Shown here piece by piece: positions 14,386 through 21,863 of a stretch of 25,073 nucleotides of DNA. Source of the DNA: an uncultured Lysobacteraceae bacterium (lineage in GTDB: Bacteria > Pseudomonadota > Gammaproteobacteria > Xanthomonadales > Xanthomonadaceae); contig CALCNV010000084.1 of assembly GCA_937897645.1 (NCBI GenBank), positions 1-25,073 of the forward strand, written 5' to 3'. The first letter of the stretch is position 1. The number at the start of each line of letters is the position of its first letter. The position numbers were made by a program, and so were the translations under genes. Under the pieces are notes generated by a model that was not told the DNA's origin, did no database searches, and saw only the letters and a program-made list of their open reading frames with translations.

Positions 14386-14878
14386 TCAGTTACGCCGGCC
14401 CGCTTGGCCGGCGTCTCGAGCATAGTCCCCGCCACGCCTCACATTCCAGAGCAGCTGCAAGCACAAAAGCGACGCGCATGCGCGGCGGTACTCCACCGGC
14501 CGCATCGCGAATGCCACATGCAAGCTCCACCTGCCACGCACGCAAGACGGATCGCAGCGCGCGCAACGCCCACGGCTTGCGCGCAAGCCTGCGAGGCTTG
14601 CGATCGCCGAGCTCCAAGACCTGCGCGCAAGGCGAAATGGCTTGCACGCACGTCCCGACACCCCACGCGCATACCGGCACGTGCCGCGGTCGGGGCAACG
14701 CGGCTTGCGAACACAAGCCCCGCTGCCCGGCGCGCAGGCCTGCGGACGTTGCGGCCGGGAATCAGGACGGGGCAGGCGAGGCGCAATGCCTTGCGTGCGG
14801 ACTGCGGTGGCGCGTCGATGGGCTTCGTACTGGCGCGCTCCACCGGACTGCGTCACTTGGTGATGGATCCATGCTGGA
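14386..14878. other. 493 bp without a supported gene; GGCTTGC-rich non-coding DNA
   Basis: All frames are long and open because of high GC, but none gives a recognisable protein, a good start or plausible composition (Cys/Arg/His-rich products). The stretch holds repeated copies of GGCTTGC(G) or its complement at 14574, 14583, 14595, 14626, 14639, 14702 and 14788, including a perfect 16-nt palindrome at 14574-14589. It could be an unannotated structured RNA, a decayed gene, or an array of short repeats. Confidence 0.5.
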
Positions 14879-14904
14879 AGCTCGCGCCCATGGGGCGCTC
14901 CTAC
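14879..14904 (-). repeat. Solitary REP-like arm, GTAGGAGCGCCCC family (copy 3)
   Basis: Twenty-six bases identical to the right arm of the 8099-8182 pair. On the minus strand it starts GTAGGAGCGCCCCATGGGCG. No partner arm lies within 300 bp. Confidence 0.85.
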
Positions 14905-14961
14905 GGTTGCGGACTTACACTGGCGTCGCTTCGTAGCCCGCTGCCTTGGATGGACACCTGC

Positions 14962-15885
14962 ATGCTCACCCGCGACCCCGCCGCCTTCCTCGACTTCGCA
15001 CGCACCTGCACGCCCGACTTCGGCCCCGCCACCGCCCGCGCCGCGTTCCTGGTCGCGCCGGATGGCTTCGCGCGTGCCGAGCAATCCGCCACCGACAATC
15101 GCTACATGCATGACGACGCCGATTTCGACGCCGGCTGCGCCAATACCCAGCACCACGAACTGCAGCGCGCCCTGTCCAGCGAACTGCCGGTGATCTGCTT
15201 CCCCGGCGATGTCGATACGCCCGATGCCCTGTTCCCCAACAATGCCTTTGCCACCGCGCGCGTGCATGGCGTGCCACGCCTCATCGTCGGCCGCATGCGC
15301 CACGCCGTGCGCCAGCGCGAAACCACGCGCCGCGACATCCGCGACTTCTTCACCACGGTCGTCGGCTACGAGACCCACGACCTGTCCACGCAAACGCATC
15401 CCTGCGAACTCACCGGCTCGCTGGTCATCGACCGCGCGCGTGGACTCGGCTTCTGCGGATTGTCCGAACGCTGCGACGAAGCCGGTGCCGCGCACATGCA
15501 CGCAGCGTTTGGGTTGCGTGCGACGCTGATGTTCGACCTCGCGCCGGGCGAGTACCACGCCAATGTCGTGTTGGCCGTGCTCGCGGGACGCGCTGCGTTG
15601 ATCTGCCCCCAGGGCTTCGCCGATGCGGCGGTACCCGATGCCATCGCCGCCCTATATGCCCCGCACGGCATCCGCCTGTCGCCCGCCGAACACGCCGCCT
15701 TCGCCGGCAACGCCATCGCCTTGGCCGCCGACTCCGTATGGATGAGTGCCGGCGCCGACACCGCCCTGGTGCCGGCCACGCGCCGCGCCCTGGCCGAGGC
15801 CGGCTTGCAGGTGCGCAGCGTGGCGCTGGACGCCATTGAAGCTGCGGGTGGTTCGCTGCGCTGCTGCGTGGCGGAGATCTTCTGA
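14962..15885 (+). CDS. DDAH/CtlX-like guanidino-group hydrolase (arginine deiminase superfamily)
   Basis: Cytoplasmic hydrolase of the beta/alpha-propeller arginine-deiminase superfamily (dimethylarginine dimethylaminohydrolase, citrulline utilisation CtlX). Seen in the 307-aa product: a DALFPNNAFAT substrate-loop motif (88-98), the acidic ELTGSLVIDR block (149-158, Glu149), the catalytic histidine region PGEYHANV (195-202, His199) and the catalytic cysteine at the extreme C-terminus, GGSLRCCVAEIF (Cys301 or Cys302). Substrate is undecided among citrulline, dimethylarginine and related compounds. Start chosen: ATG 14962 with TGGATGGA upstream; ATG 14950 is possible, and the open frame further upstream is translated repeat DNA. 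It appears monocistronic. Confidence 0.85.
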   Translation: MLTRDPAAFLDFARTCTPDFGPATARAAFLVAPDGFARAEQSATDNRYMHDDADFDAGCANTQHHELQRALSSELPVICFPGDVDTPDALFPNNAFATARVHGVPRLIVGRMRHAVRQRETTRRDIRDFFTTVVGYETHDLSTQTHPCELTGSLVIDRARGLGFCGLSERCDEAGAAHMHAAFGLRATLMFDLAPGEYHANVVLAVLAGRAALICPQGFADAAVPDAIAALYAPHGIRLSPAEHAAFAGNAIALAADSVWMSAGADTALVPATRRALAEAGLQVRSVALDAIEAAGGSLRCCVAEIF

Positions 15886-16036
15886 CGTCACCCGAACCTG
15901 AACGGCGCTGTCCGGGCTGTGGATAAATTCAGATCGAATTCACCGCTCCGGCCCAGAATCCCACCTCGACAACCCATCCACGTACCCATCACAGAGGGCC
16001 GGTGTCGGGCTCCCGTTCATTCAGGGAAGCCGAAAT

Positions 16037-16053
16037 CCGTTACGATTCCGTTA
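16037..16053 (+). promoter_or_regulatory. Direct hexamer repeat CCGTTA-N5-CCGTTA at the start of the PepSY-like gene
   Basis: CCGTTA at 16037-16042 and again at 16048-16053, one 11-bp helical turn apart. The geometry is that of OmpR/PhoP-family boxes (two hexamers, 5-bp spacer). The second copy overlaps the ATG, and TACGAT (16041-16046) inside it could be a -10. A binding site for the PhoP encoded downstream is an inference. Confidence 0.4.
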
Positions 16054-16460
16054 TGCGCGAGTTCCAACATTCATTGCTCTCCACCGCCCTGATGGCCTTG
16101 CTTTGCGGGCTCTCGGCCGGTGCCGTGGCACAAACCGCCCGCGATGAAGCACAGCCACGCAACGAGCCGCCGGCGCGCCAGATACCGCCACCACGGGCCA
16201 TCAATCCCGAATCCTCCCTGTCCGACTCCGTGCGCCGCGCCCAGCGCGAAACCGGCGGACAAGTGCTGGGCGCGGAGCGCATCCAGTTCGACGGCCGCGA
16301 CATCAACCGGGTCAAGGTGATGGATGACCGTGGCCGCGTGCGCTACATGGATGACGATCCCCAGCGTACGCGCGCGGCATCGCAACCCTCGCGCCCCGCG
16401 CCCCGCCCACCGCAGGACGAACCGCCGCGTACACGCGGTGATAACCCGCGCCGCCCGTAA
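16053..16460 (+). CDS. Exported PepSY-like protein upstream of phoPQ
   Basis: A 135-aa periplasmic protein. The signal peptide is MREFQHSLLSTALMALLCGLSAGAVA (1-26). After a Pro-rich linker comes a segment SLSDSVRRAQRETGGQVLGAERIQFDGRDINRVKVMDDRGRVRYMDDD (about 51-98) with the helix-strand-strand pattern of PepSY domains ('AxxxA..xxGG.VlgaE...dG...YrVkv.d..GrV..v..D'). The C-terminal tail is Pro/Arg-rich and disordered. No Shine-Dalgarno is present before ATG 16053, and a -10-like TACGAT lies 6 nt upstream, so it may be leaderless. It lies 83 bp before phoP in the same direction. PepSY proteins often modulate neighbouring sensors, so a role as input or antagonist for PhoQ is plausible (inference). 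Confidence 0.82.
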   Translation: MREFQHSLLSTALMALLCGLSAGAVAQTARDEAQPRNEPPARQIPPPRAINPESSLSDSVRRAQRETGGQVLGAERIQFDGRDINRVKVMDDRGRVRYMDDDPQRTRAASQPSRPAPRPPQDEPPRTRGDNPRRP

Positions 16461-16543
16461 CCTGTCCCGCCGTCGCGGGCTGTTTCCGCGACACGTTCCA
16501 CTACCCCGCGGCCCGTTGGCCGCCTGCTCCAAAGGGAGACTCC

Positions 16544-17230
16544 ATGCGTATCTTGCTGGTCGAAGACGAAGCACCCCTCCGCGAAACCCTGGCCGCGCGG
16601 CTGAAGCGCGAAGGCTTTGCCGTGGATGCCGCGCAGGACGGCGAGGAAGGCCTGTACATGGGGCGTGAGGTTCCGTTCGACGTGGGCATCATCGACCTGG
16701 GCCTGCCCAAGATGTCGGGCATGGAGCTGATCAAGGCCTTGCGCGACGAGGGCAAGAAATTCCCGGTGCTGATCCTCACGGCGCGTTCCAGCTGGCAGGA
16801 CAAGGTGGAGGGCCTGAAGCAGGGCGCCGACGATTACCTGGTGAAGCCCTTCCACGTGGAAGAACTGCTGGCCCGCGTCAACGCGCTGCTGCGCCGCGCC
16901 GCGGGCTGGAGCAAGCCGACCCTGGAATGCGGTCCGGTTGCATTGGATCTGGCCGCACAGACGGTCAGCGTCAACGGCAGCAACATCGACCTGACCAGTT
17001 ACGAATACAAGGTGCTGGAATATTTGATGATGCATGCCGGTGAGCTGGTTTCAAAAGCCGACCTGACCGAGCACATCTACCAGCAGGATTTCGACCGCGA
17101 CTCCAACGTGCTGGAAGTCTTCATTGGCCGCCTGCGCAAGAAGCTGGATCCGGACGGTGAACTGAAGCCCATCGAAACCGTGCGCGGTCGCGGCTACCGC
17201 TTCGCCATCCCGCGCAACCACGAGGGCTGA
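16544..17230 (+). CDS. phoP: PhoP-type OmpR-family response regulator
   Basis: A DNA-binding response regulator of 228 aa. The receiver domain (1-about 115) has the acidic pocket E7-D8, phospho-acceptor Asp51 (IIDLGLP), Thr79 (ILTA) and Lys101 (VKPF). The OmpR/PhoB winged-helix domain (about 125-225) ends VRGRGYRFAIP. The sequence matches my memory of Xanthomonas PhoP nearly throughout. The start ATG 16544 is preceded by AAGGGAG. Its TGA stop shares the base at 17230 with the kinase ATG, so the pair is translationally coupled. In Xanthomonadaceae PhoPQ responds to low Mg2+/Ca2+ and cationic peptides and controls LPS modification and virulence. Confidence 0.95.
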   Translation: MRILLVEDEAPLRETLAARLKREGFAVDAAQDGEEGLYMGREVPFDVGIIDLGLPKMSGMELIKALRDEGKKFPVLILTARSSWQDKVEGLKQGADDYLVKPFHVEELLARVNALLRRAAGWSKPTLECGPVALDLAAQTVSVNGSNIDLTSYEYKVLEYLMMHAGELVSKADLTEHIYQQDFDRDSNVLEVFIGRLRKKLDPDGELKPIETVRGRGYRFAIPRNHEG

Positions 17231-18690
17231 TGCCCCCGCGCGCCGCGGACGCTGGCACGACCCAAGGCGGGGCAACCCCGGGCGGGCGCGATCCTTTCAG
17301 CGGATGGCGCCCGCGTTCGTTGCGGGCCCGGCAACTGCTGGCTGCCAGCCTTGGCCTGGTCGCCTTCCTCGCGCTGGCAGGCTATGCGCTGGATCGCGCC
17401 TTCGTCAGCACGGCCGAACAGAACCAGCGCCACCGCCTGAAGGGCTACGCCATGTCGTATGCCAACAAGGTGGAGTTCGCGCGTGACGGCAGCCTGATTC
17501 CGCCGGAGCTTCCGGTCGATCCGCGTTTCTCGCAGCCGGGCAGCGGCCTGTATGCGGAAGTCGTGCTGCCCAGCGGGCATTGGGGCTCCGATTCCACGCT
17601 TGGCCCCACGCTTGCCGCCACGGCGATGCTTGACCCGTTGCAGGAGTCGTTCGAAGGCCCGATGCCGATGACCCAGATCGACGGCGCCGCCGGTGCGGTG
17701 TACCGCTTCGGCTTGGGCACGATCTATGCAAGCCGTGGGCCGGACGGCGAGTTCCCGTATTCCATCTTCATTTCCGAGGACTCGCGGGTCCTTGCATCGC
17801 AGCTGCGCACCTTCCGCGCGGCGCTGTGGGTGTACCTGGGCAGCGCGGGCGTGATCCTGCTGCTGCTGCAGGTTGCGATCCTCAGTTGGAGCCTGCGGCC
17901 GCTGCAGCGCGTGATCAGCGAGTTGACCCGCGTGCAGCGCGGCCAGGCCAGCCGCATGACCGAACGCCACCCGCGCGAGCTGGAACCGCTGACCGACAGC
18001 ATCAACGCCTTCATCGAAAGCGAGCGCGAGAACCTGGATCGGCAGCGCAACACCCTTGCCGACCTGGCCCACAGCCTGAAAACGCCGCTGGCGGTACTGC
18101 GCGCACAGCTGGATGAAGGCATCCACGCCACCGCGCTGCGCGAGGAGCTGGATACGCAACTCAAGCGCATGAACAACCTGGTGTCGTACCAGCTGGCGCG
18201 TGCGGCTTCCAGCGGCCATGCGCTGTTCGCCGCGCCGGTACCGATTGAATCCAACGCCGAGGAAATCGTGCGTGGCCTGGAGAAGGTCTACGCCAGCAAG
18301 GGCGTGATCTGCGAATTCGAGATCGATCCTGCCGCGCGCTTCCACGGCGAGCCGGGCGACCTGCAGGAGCTGATGGGCAACCTGCTGGAAAATGCCTTCA
18401 AGTGGGCGCGGTCGCGCGTGCTGCTGACCGCCACGCCGACGACCACGGTCGGCAATCGCCGCGCCGGCCTGCTGCTGGCGGTGGACGATGACGGCCCCGG
18501 CATCGCTGACGAGGACGTGGCCCATGTCCTGCAGCGCGGCGTGCGTGGCGACGAGCGCGTGCAAGGCCACGGCATCGGCTTGGCCATCGTGCAGGACCTG
18601 GTGCGCGGCTACCGCGGCGACCTGCAGGTGAAGCGTTCGCAGGAACTCGGCGGCGCGCGCTTCGAAGTGATCCTGCCGCAGGGCCTGTAG
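17230..18690 (+). CDS. phoQ: PhoQ-type sensor histidine kinase
   Basis: Inner-membrane sensor kinase, 486 aa. TM1 is about 35-55; a periplasmic sensor region of about 140 residues follows, with acidic patches (55-195); TM2 is about 199-220; then HAMP (220-270). The HisKA H-box ADLAHSLKTPLAVLRAQ has His281; the HATPase part has the N-box MGNLLENAFKWA (Asn384, Asn388), the G1 box DDDGPGI (419-425) and the G2 box GHGIGLAI (446-453). All catalytic elements are present. ATG 17230 overlaps the phoP stop (TGATG). The TAG stop at 18688-18690 is part of a REP head, GTAGGAGC, so the C-terminus ends exactly at the repeat insertion. Confidence 0.94.
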   Translation: MPPRAADAGTTQGGATPGGRDPFSGWRPRSLRARQLLAASLGLVAFLALAGYALDRAFVSTAEQNQRHRLKGYAMSYANKVEFARDGSLIPPELPVDPRFSQPGSGLYAEVVLPSGHWGSDSTLGPTLAATAMLDPLQESFEGPMPMTQIDGAAGAVYRFGLGTIYASRGPDGEFPYSIFISEDSRVLASQLRTFRAALWVYLGSAGVILLLLQVAILSWSLRPLQRVISELTRVQRGQASRMTERHPRELEPLTDSINAFIESERENLDRQRNTLADLAHSLKTPLAVLRAQLDEGIHATALREELDTQLKRMNNLVSYQLARAASSGHALFAAPVPIESNAEEIVRGLEKVYASKGVICEFEIDPAARFHGEPGDLQELMGNLLENAFKWARSRVLLTATPTTTVGNRRAGLLLAVDDDGPGIADEDVAHVLQRGVRGDERVQGHGIGLAIVQDLVRGYRGDLQVKRSQELGGARFEVILPQGL

Positions 18691-18776
18691 GAGCTGCGCA
18701 CGTTGCGACCGTGAAATCGGCGCTTCGTGTTCTTTGCAATCAGGTAGATCCAGGTCGCAGCGTGCGCAGCTCCTAC
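18687..18776. repeat. REP-like inverted pair, GTAGGAGCTGCGCACG family
   Basis: The arms 18687-18710 and 18753-18776 (GTAGGAGCTGCGCACGTTGC at their outer ends) are reverse complements at 23 of 24 positions, flanking 42 bp. This is a different family from the GTAGGAGCGCCCC pairs but shares the GTAGGAGC head. The left arm provides the phoQ stop codon, and the pair separates two convergent genes. Confidence 0.88.
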
Positions 18777-18787
18777 AACCTTGTCAC

Positions 18788-19558
18788 TCAGCCGTAGAAG
18801 CGCTGCAGGTGCGCGGCGATTTCCGGCATCTCCGCCTGCAACAGCGCCGGTGCGGCGAAGTGGTACTCGCTGGTGACGGCGAAGAACTCTTCCGGCGATT
18901 CGCTGGCATACGGGTCGATGGCGGTGTCGTTGCCCGCATCCACCTCGTTGCAGAACGCGTCGTAGCGGCGCTGGAAATCCGCCGCCCATTGCCGTTGCCA
19001 GGCGCGCGGCAGTGGTGGGGTGCCATCCATTTCTCCGTCCAGCGCATCCAGCTTGTGCGCCATTTCGTGGATCGCCACGCAGAAGCCCGCGTCCGGTTCG
19101 GCCAGGTCCGCCTGTACGTCGGCCCACGACAGGACCAGCGGGCCGGCGTCCCAGGATTCGCCGGCCAGTTCATCTTCGTACTCGTGCAGGACGCCGGCGG
19201 CATCGGTGTGGCTGCGACGCACGCGGAAGGCATCCGGATACACCAGCAGTTGCGACCAGCCCGACCATCCGCCTGCGCCGATTCCCAACAAGGGCAGGCA
19301 GCACAGCGCCGCCAGCTGCAGGCGTTGCTCATCGTCCAGGCTCAGGCCGGCGAGCGGGGTGATGGTTTTCTGTTGCATGAAACCCGCGACGAGTGCCTGC
19401 AGGCTCGCGTCGCGGGTTGCATCCAGTTGCAGAAGCCACGGCGTGGTGGCGCGGACGCGCTGCCACGCGGCGGGATCAAGGGTGGGAGGCGGGCGCCGTG
19501 CGAGCCAGCCGAACAGCGCTGCTATCAGCGGAACATGCCCGGCAGGAAGCTGTGCCAC
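18788..19558 (-). CDS. mtfA: MtfA-type zinc metallopeptidase (M90)
   Basis: A cytoplasmic zinc peptidase, 256 aa, homologous to E. coli MtfA, which binds the repressor Mlc (DgsA) and thereby affects the glucose PTS. Seen: FMQQKTITPLAGLSLD (60-75), CLPLL (87-91), the zinc motif HEMAH (His164, Glu165, His168) followed by KLDALDGEMDG, and the third ligand region SPEEFFAVTSEYHF (221-234, Glu224). The start is uncertain: GTG 19558 gives a family-like N-terminus but overlaps the preceding gene by 34 bp, and there is no ATG nearby. The stop is just beside the REP pair. Whether an Mlc partner exists here is unknown. Confidence 0.9.
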   Translation of the reverse strand: MAQLPAGHVPLIAALFGWLARRPPPTLDPAAWQRVRATTPWLLQLDATRDASLQALVAGFMQQKTITPLAGLSLDDEQRLQLAALCCLPLLGIGAGGWSGWSQLLVYPDAFRVRRSHTDAAGVLHEYEDELAGESWDAGPLVLSWADVQADLAEPDAGFCVAIHEMAHKLDALDGEMDGTPPLPRAWQRQWAADFQRRYDAFCNEVDAGNDTAIDPYASESPEEFFAVTSEYHFAAPALLQAEMPEIAAHLQRFYG

Positions 19559-19824
19559 TTGGCGCCGCGCTGCCGCGGCAGGCTGTCGTCGCTGCTGCCG
19601 CCACCGCCGGGTGCTGCACTGGCCGGCTTCGCATACTTGGCCCGGGCGGCACTGGCACGCGAGGCGTTGGGGCCGGCCTGGCTGGCCTGGGTTGCGTCGT
19701 CGCGGGCCACGGTTTCGGCATCCTGCTGGCAGGCACCGGCGTTGGCAGCGCCGTGGCGACCGTTCTGGGCCATGGCATGTGCGCTCGCGCAGGTCAGGAA
19801 CAATGCAAGGCAGATACGCAGCAT
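19525..19824 (-). CDS. Small exported hypothetical protein upstream of mtfA
   Basis: A 99-aa protein with signal peptide MLRICLALFLTCASAHAMA (cleavage before QN). ATG 19824 is preceded by AGGAGC at correct spacing. The mature part is Ala/Gln/Asn-rich and low in complexity (ASRASAARAKYAKPASAAPGGGGSS), ending KWHSFLPGMFR; it is probably disordered with a conserved amphipathic tail. It overlaps the mtfA start by 34 bp on the same strand, so the two may be coupled. No family is recognised. Confidence 0.7.
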   Translation of the reverse strand: MLRICLALFLTCASAHAMAQNGRHGAANAGACQQDAETVARDDATQASQAGPNASRASAARAKYAKPASAAPGGGGSSDDSLPRQRGAKWHSFLPGMFR

Positions 19825-19973
19825 GGGAACGCTCCTGTCCGGACAGACTCTATATCCGATGAATCATAGCGCGGTTTGGTTGCAGGCGTCGCCGCGAGGG
19901 CGGTGGCCACCACGGGTGCTGCTGCTGCGACGCAGCAGGGGCAGGGCGGGGACTTCATGCAGACTTGCCGTGC

Positions 19974-21788
19974 ATGCCCACGACCGCCGACGTTCCACTG
20001 ACCGCCCCGACCCTGCGCCGCGCCCTGATCGCGGGTGCGCGCCGGGTCATCGCCGCCCGCGACGGCCTCAACCGCATCAATGTGTTCCCGGTTGCCGACG
20101 GCGACACCGGCAGCAACCTGGCCTCGACGCTGGGCAGCGTACTCAACGGTGCGCTCAGCCGGCGCAGCCGCCATGCAGGCGAACTGCTCACTCGGGTTGG
20201 CGATGACGCCATCGATGGCGCACGCGGCAATTCCGGCGCCATCCTCGCCCAGTTCCTGCACGGCCTCGCCGAACAGGTGAAGTCGCTGCCTGCGTTGGAC
20301 ACGCAGGCCTTGGCCGCGGCCGTGCGCAACGGCGCAGCCAGCGCGAGGCTGGCCTTGGCCAAGCCGGTGGAAGGCACCATCGTCAGCGTGATCAGCGCGT
20401 TTGCCGAGGAACTGGATCGCAGCGCCGCCATGCCCGGCCGCAATCCGCGCGAAGGCTTCGCCCAGGCTTTGCAGCGTGCACGTCGCGCACTTGCCGATAC
20501 TCCTGCGCAGTTGGCCGTGCTGCAGAAGGCCGGGGTCGTGGATGCGGGTGCCAAGGGGTTCGTGGACCTGCTGGAAGGCATCGCCGAATTCGTGGAAGGC
20601 GGACCGCGTGCGATCCGCATGCAGGGTGCCGCTGCGCCCGCGGCCAACGACACGTTCGAGCCGGTCGCGCACGATCACGATGTCGATCCCGCACGCCGCT
20701 GGTGCAGCGAATGCCTGGTGCTGGGCGAAGGGCTGGACCGCCAGCGATTGCGCGAAGCGCTGGAAGCGATCGGTGCGGATTCCATCGTCATCGCCGGTGG
20801 CGCCAACCGCCTGCGCGTGCATGCGCATGCAGGCAGTCCGCAGGCCTTGTTCGATGCCTGCGCGGCGCAAGGCCGGGTGGAAGGCATGAAGGCCGACGAC
20901 ATGCTGCGCCAGCAGCAGAGCGCGGAGTCCGGCCTGCGCGTGGCCATCGTCACCGACAGCGCCGCCGATCTTCCCGAAGCCATCGCCGAACGCTTCGCCA
21001 TCGGCGTGGTGCCGGCGCGCGTGGACCTGGACGGTCGTGATTACCTGGACAAGGTGGGCCTGTCGACGGGCGAGTTCTACCGGCGCATGGCGTCTTCGCA
21101 GCAACTGCCGCGCACCAGCCAGCCACCGCAGGGCGACTTCGTGCGCCAGTTCGACCTCGCGCTCGCACACCATGCGCAGGTGATCTATGTCGGCCTGTCA
21201 CGCGCGGTGTCGGGCACGCTGCAATCGGGTGAACACGCTGCGGCGCGCACCGGCAACGGCCGCGTGCAGGTGTTCGATACCGTCAATGCCGCCAGTGGCC
21301 AGGCGCTGCTGGTCTGGCGTGCGGCGGAAATGGCGGAAGCAGGCGCCGACGAAAACGCCATCCTTGCCGAGCTCGAACGCCTGCGTCCGCAGACGCGTTT
21401 GTGGGCGATCACCCGCGACATCCGCCATGCCGTGCGCGGCGGACGCATCCCGCGCTGGGCCGGGCCGTTGGCGCGCCTGACTGCACTGACGCCGATGGCG
21501 CGCATGCGTGAGGACGGCAGCATGGGCGTGGCCGGCGTGCTGTTCGCGCGTGAGCGTGCTGCGGAAGTATTCGCCAAGCGCGTCGCCGGCAAACTTGCAG
21601 CGGGAGCGCGCTGGCGGGTGATCGTGGGCCATTGCGATGCCGCCGACGAAGGCCAGCGCCTGCTGGCTGCCTTGCAGGCGAGCGTCGACATCAGTGAATC
21701 CTTCCTGGTGGAAACCGGCGCGGCCATCGGCGCGCATGCGGGGCGCGGGGCGCTGATCGTCGCGGTGCAACCGGCGCCAACCGGATGA
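19974..21788 (+). CDS. Fatty acid kinase fusion protein (FakA DhaL domain + DegV/FakB domain)
   Basis: A predicted one-piece fatty acid kinase of 604 aa that would convert bound fatty acid plus ATP to acyl-phosphate. The N-terminal DhaL/DAK2 kinase domain (about 8-205) has INVFPVADGDTGSN (35-48, metal-binding Asp residues) and DGARGNSGAILAQFL (81-95). The middle FakA-type domain (about 235-315) has CSECLVLGEG and LRVHAHAG. The C-terminal DegV domain (322-604) has the fatty-acid binder signatures IVTDSAADLP (325-334), TSQPPQGDF (381-389) and GLSRAVSGT (407-415). Firmicute systems use separate FakA and FakB. The ATG 19974 start lacks a good Shine-Dalgarno; TTG 19965 is possible. plsY, whose enzyme uses acyl-phosphate, follows 75 bp later. 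Confidence 0.9.
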   Translation: MPTTADVPLTAPTLRRALIAGARRVIAARDGLNRINVFPVADGDTGSNLASTLGSVLNGALSRRSRHAGELLTRVGDDAIDGARGNSGAILAQFLHGLAEQVKSLPALDTQALAAAVRNGAASARLALAKPVEGTIVSVISAFAEELDRSAAMPGRNPREGFAQALQRARRALADTPAQLAVLQKAGVVDAGAKGFVDLLEGIAEFVEGGPRAIRMQGAAAPAANDTFEPVAHDHDVDPARRWCSECLVLGEGLDRQRLREALEAIGADSIVIAGGANRLRVHAHAGSPQALFDACAAQGRVEGMKADDMLRQQQSAESGLRVAIVTDSAADLPEAIAERFAIGVVPARVDLDGRDYLDKVGLSTGEFYRRMASSQQLPRTSQPPQGDFVRQFDLALAHHAQVIYVGLSRAVSGTLQSGEHAAARTGNGRVQVFDTVNAASGQALLVWRAAEMAEAGADENAILAELERLRPQTRLWAITRDIRHAVRGGRIPRWAGPLARLTALTPMARMREDGSMGVAGVLFARERAAEVFAKRVAGKLAAGARWRVIVGHCDAADEGQRLLAALQASVDISESFLVETGAAIGAHAGRGALIVAVQPAPTG

Positions 21789-21851
21789 GCACCATCGGAA
21801 TCCGCGTCACGGCAACAGGCATCGCCGTAATGCATCCGCGTGCATCTCACG

Positions 21852-21857
21852 CATAAT
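21852..21857 (+). promoter_or_regulatory. Putative -10 element for leaderless plsY
   Basis: CATAAT ends 6 nt before the plsY ATG at 21864, and there is no Shine-Dalgarno. Initiation at the A of ATG would give a leaderless mRNA. The -35 is not convincing. Confidence 0.45.
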
Positions 21858-21863
21858 CGCGGC

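Noticed and set aside
14439..14843. A 134-aa minus-strand frame in the GGCTTGC-rich stretch
   Set aside because: Cys/Arg/Ala-rich with no domain and no Shine-Dalgarno; equal-length frames exist on the other strand.
14383..14961. Upstream extension of the DDAH-like gene to a 500-aa protein
   Set aside because: The added part translates repeat and REP DNA (ending with LAPMGRSY) and has no family similarity; the conserved N-terminus begins at MLTRD.
19794..21173. A 459-codon minus-strand frame opposite the fatty acid kinase
   Set aside because: No recognisable domain; the plus strand has DhaL and DegV signatures.
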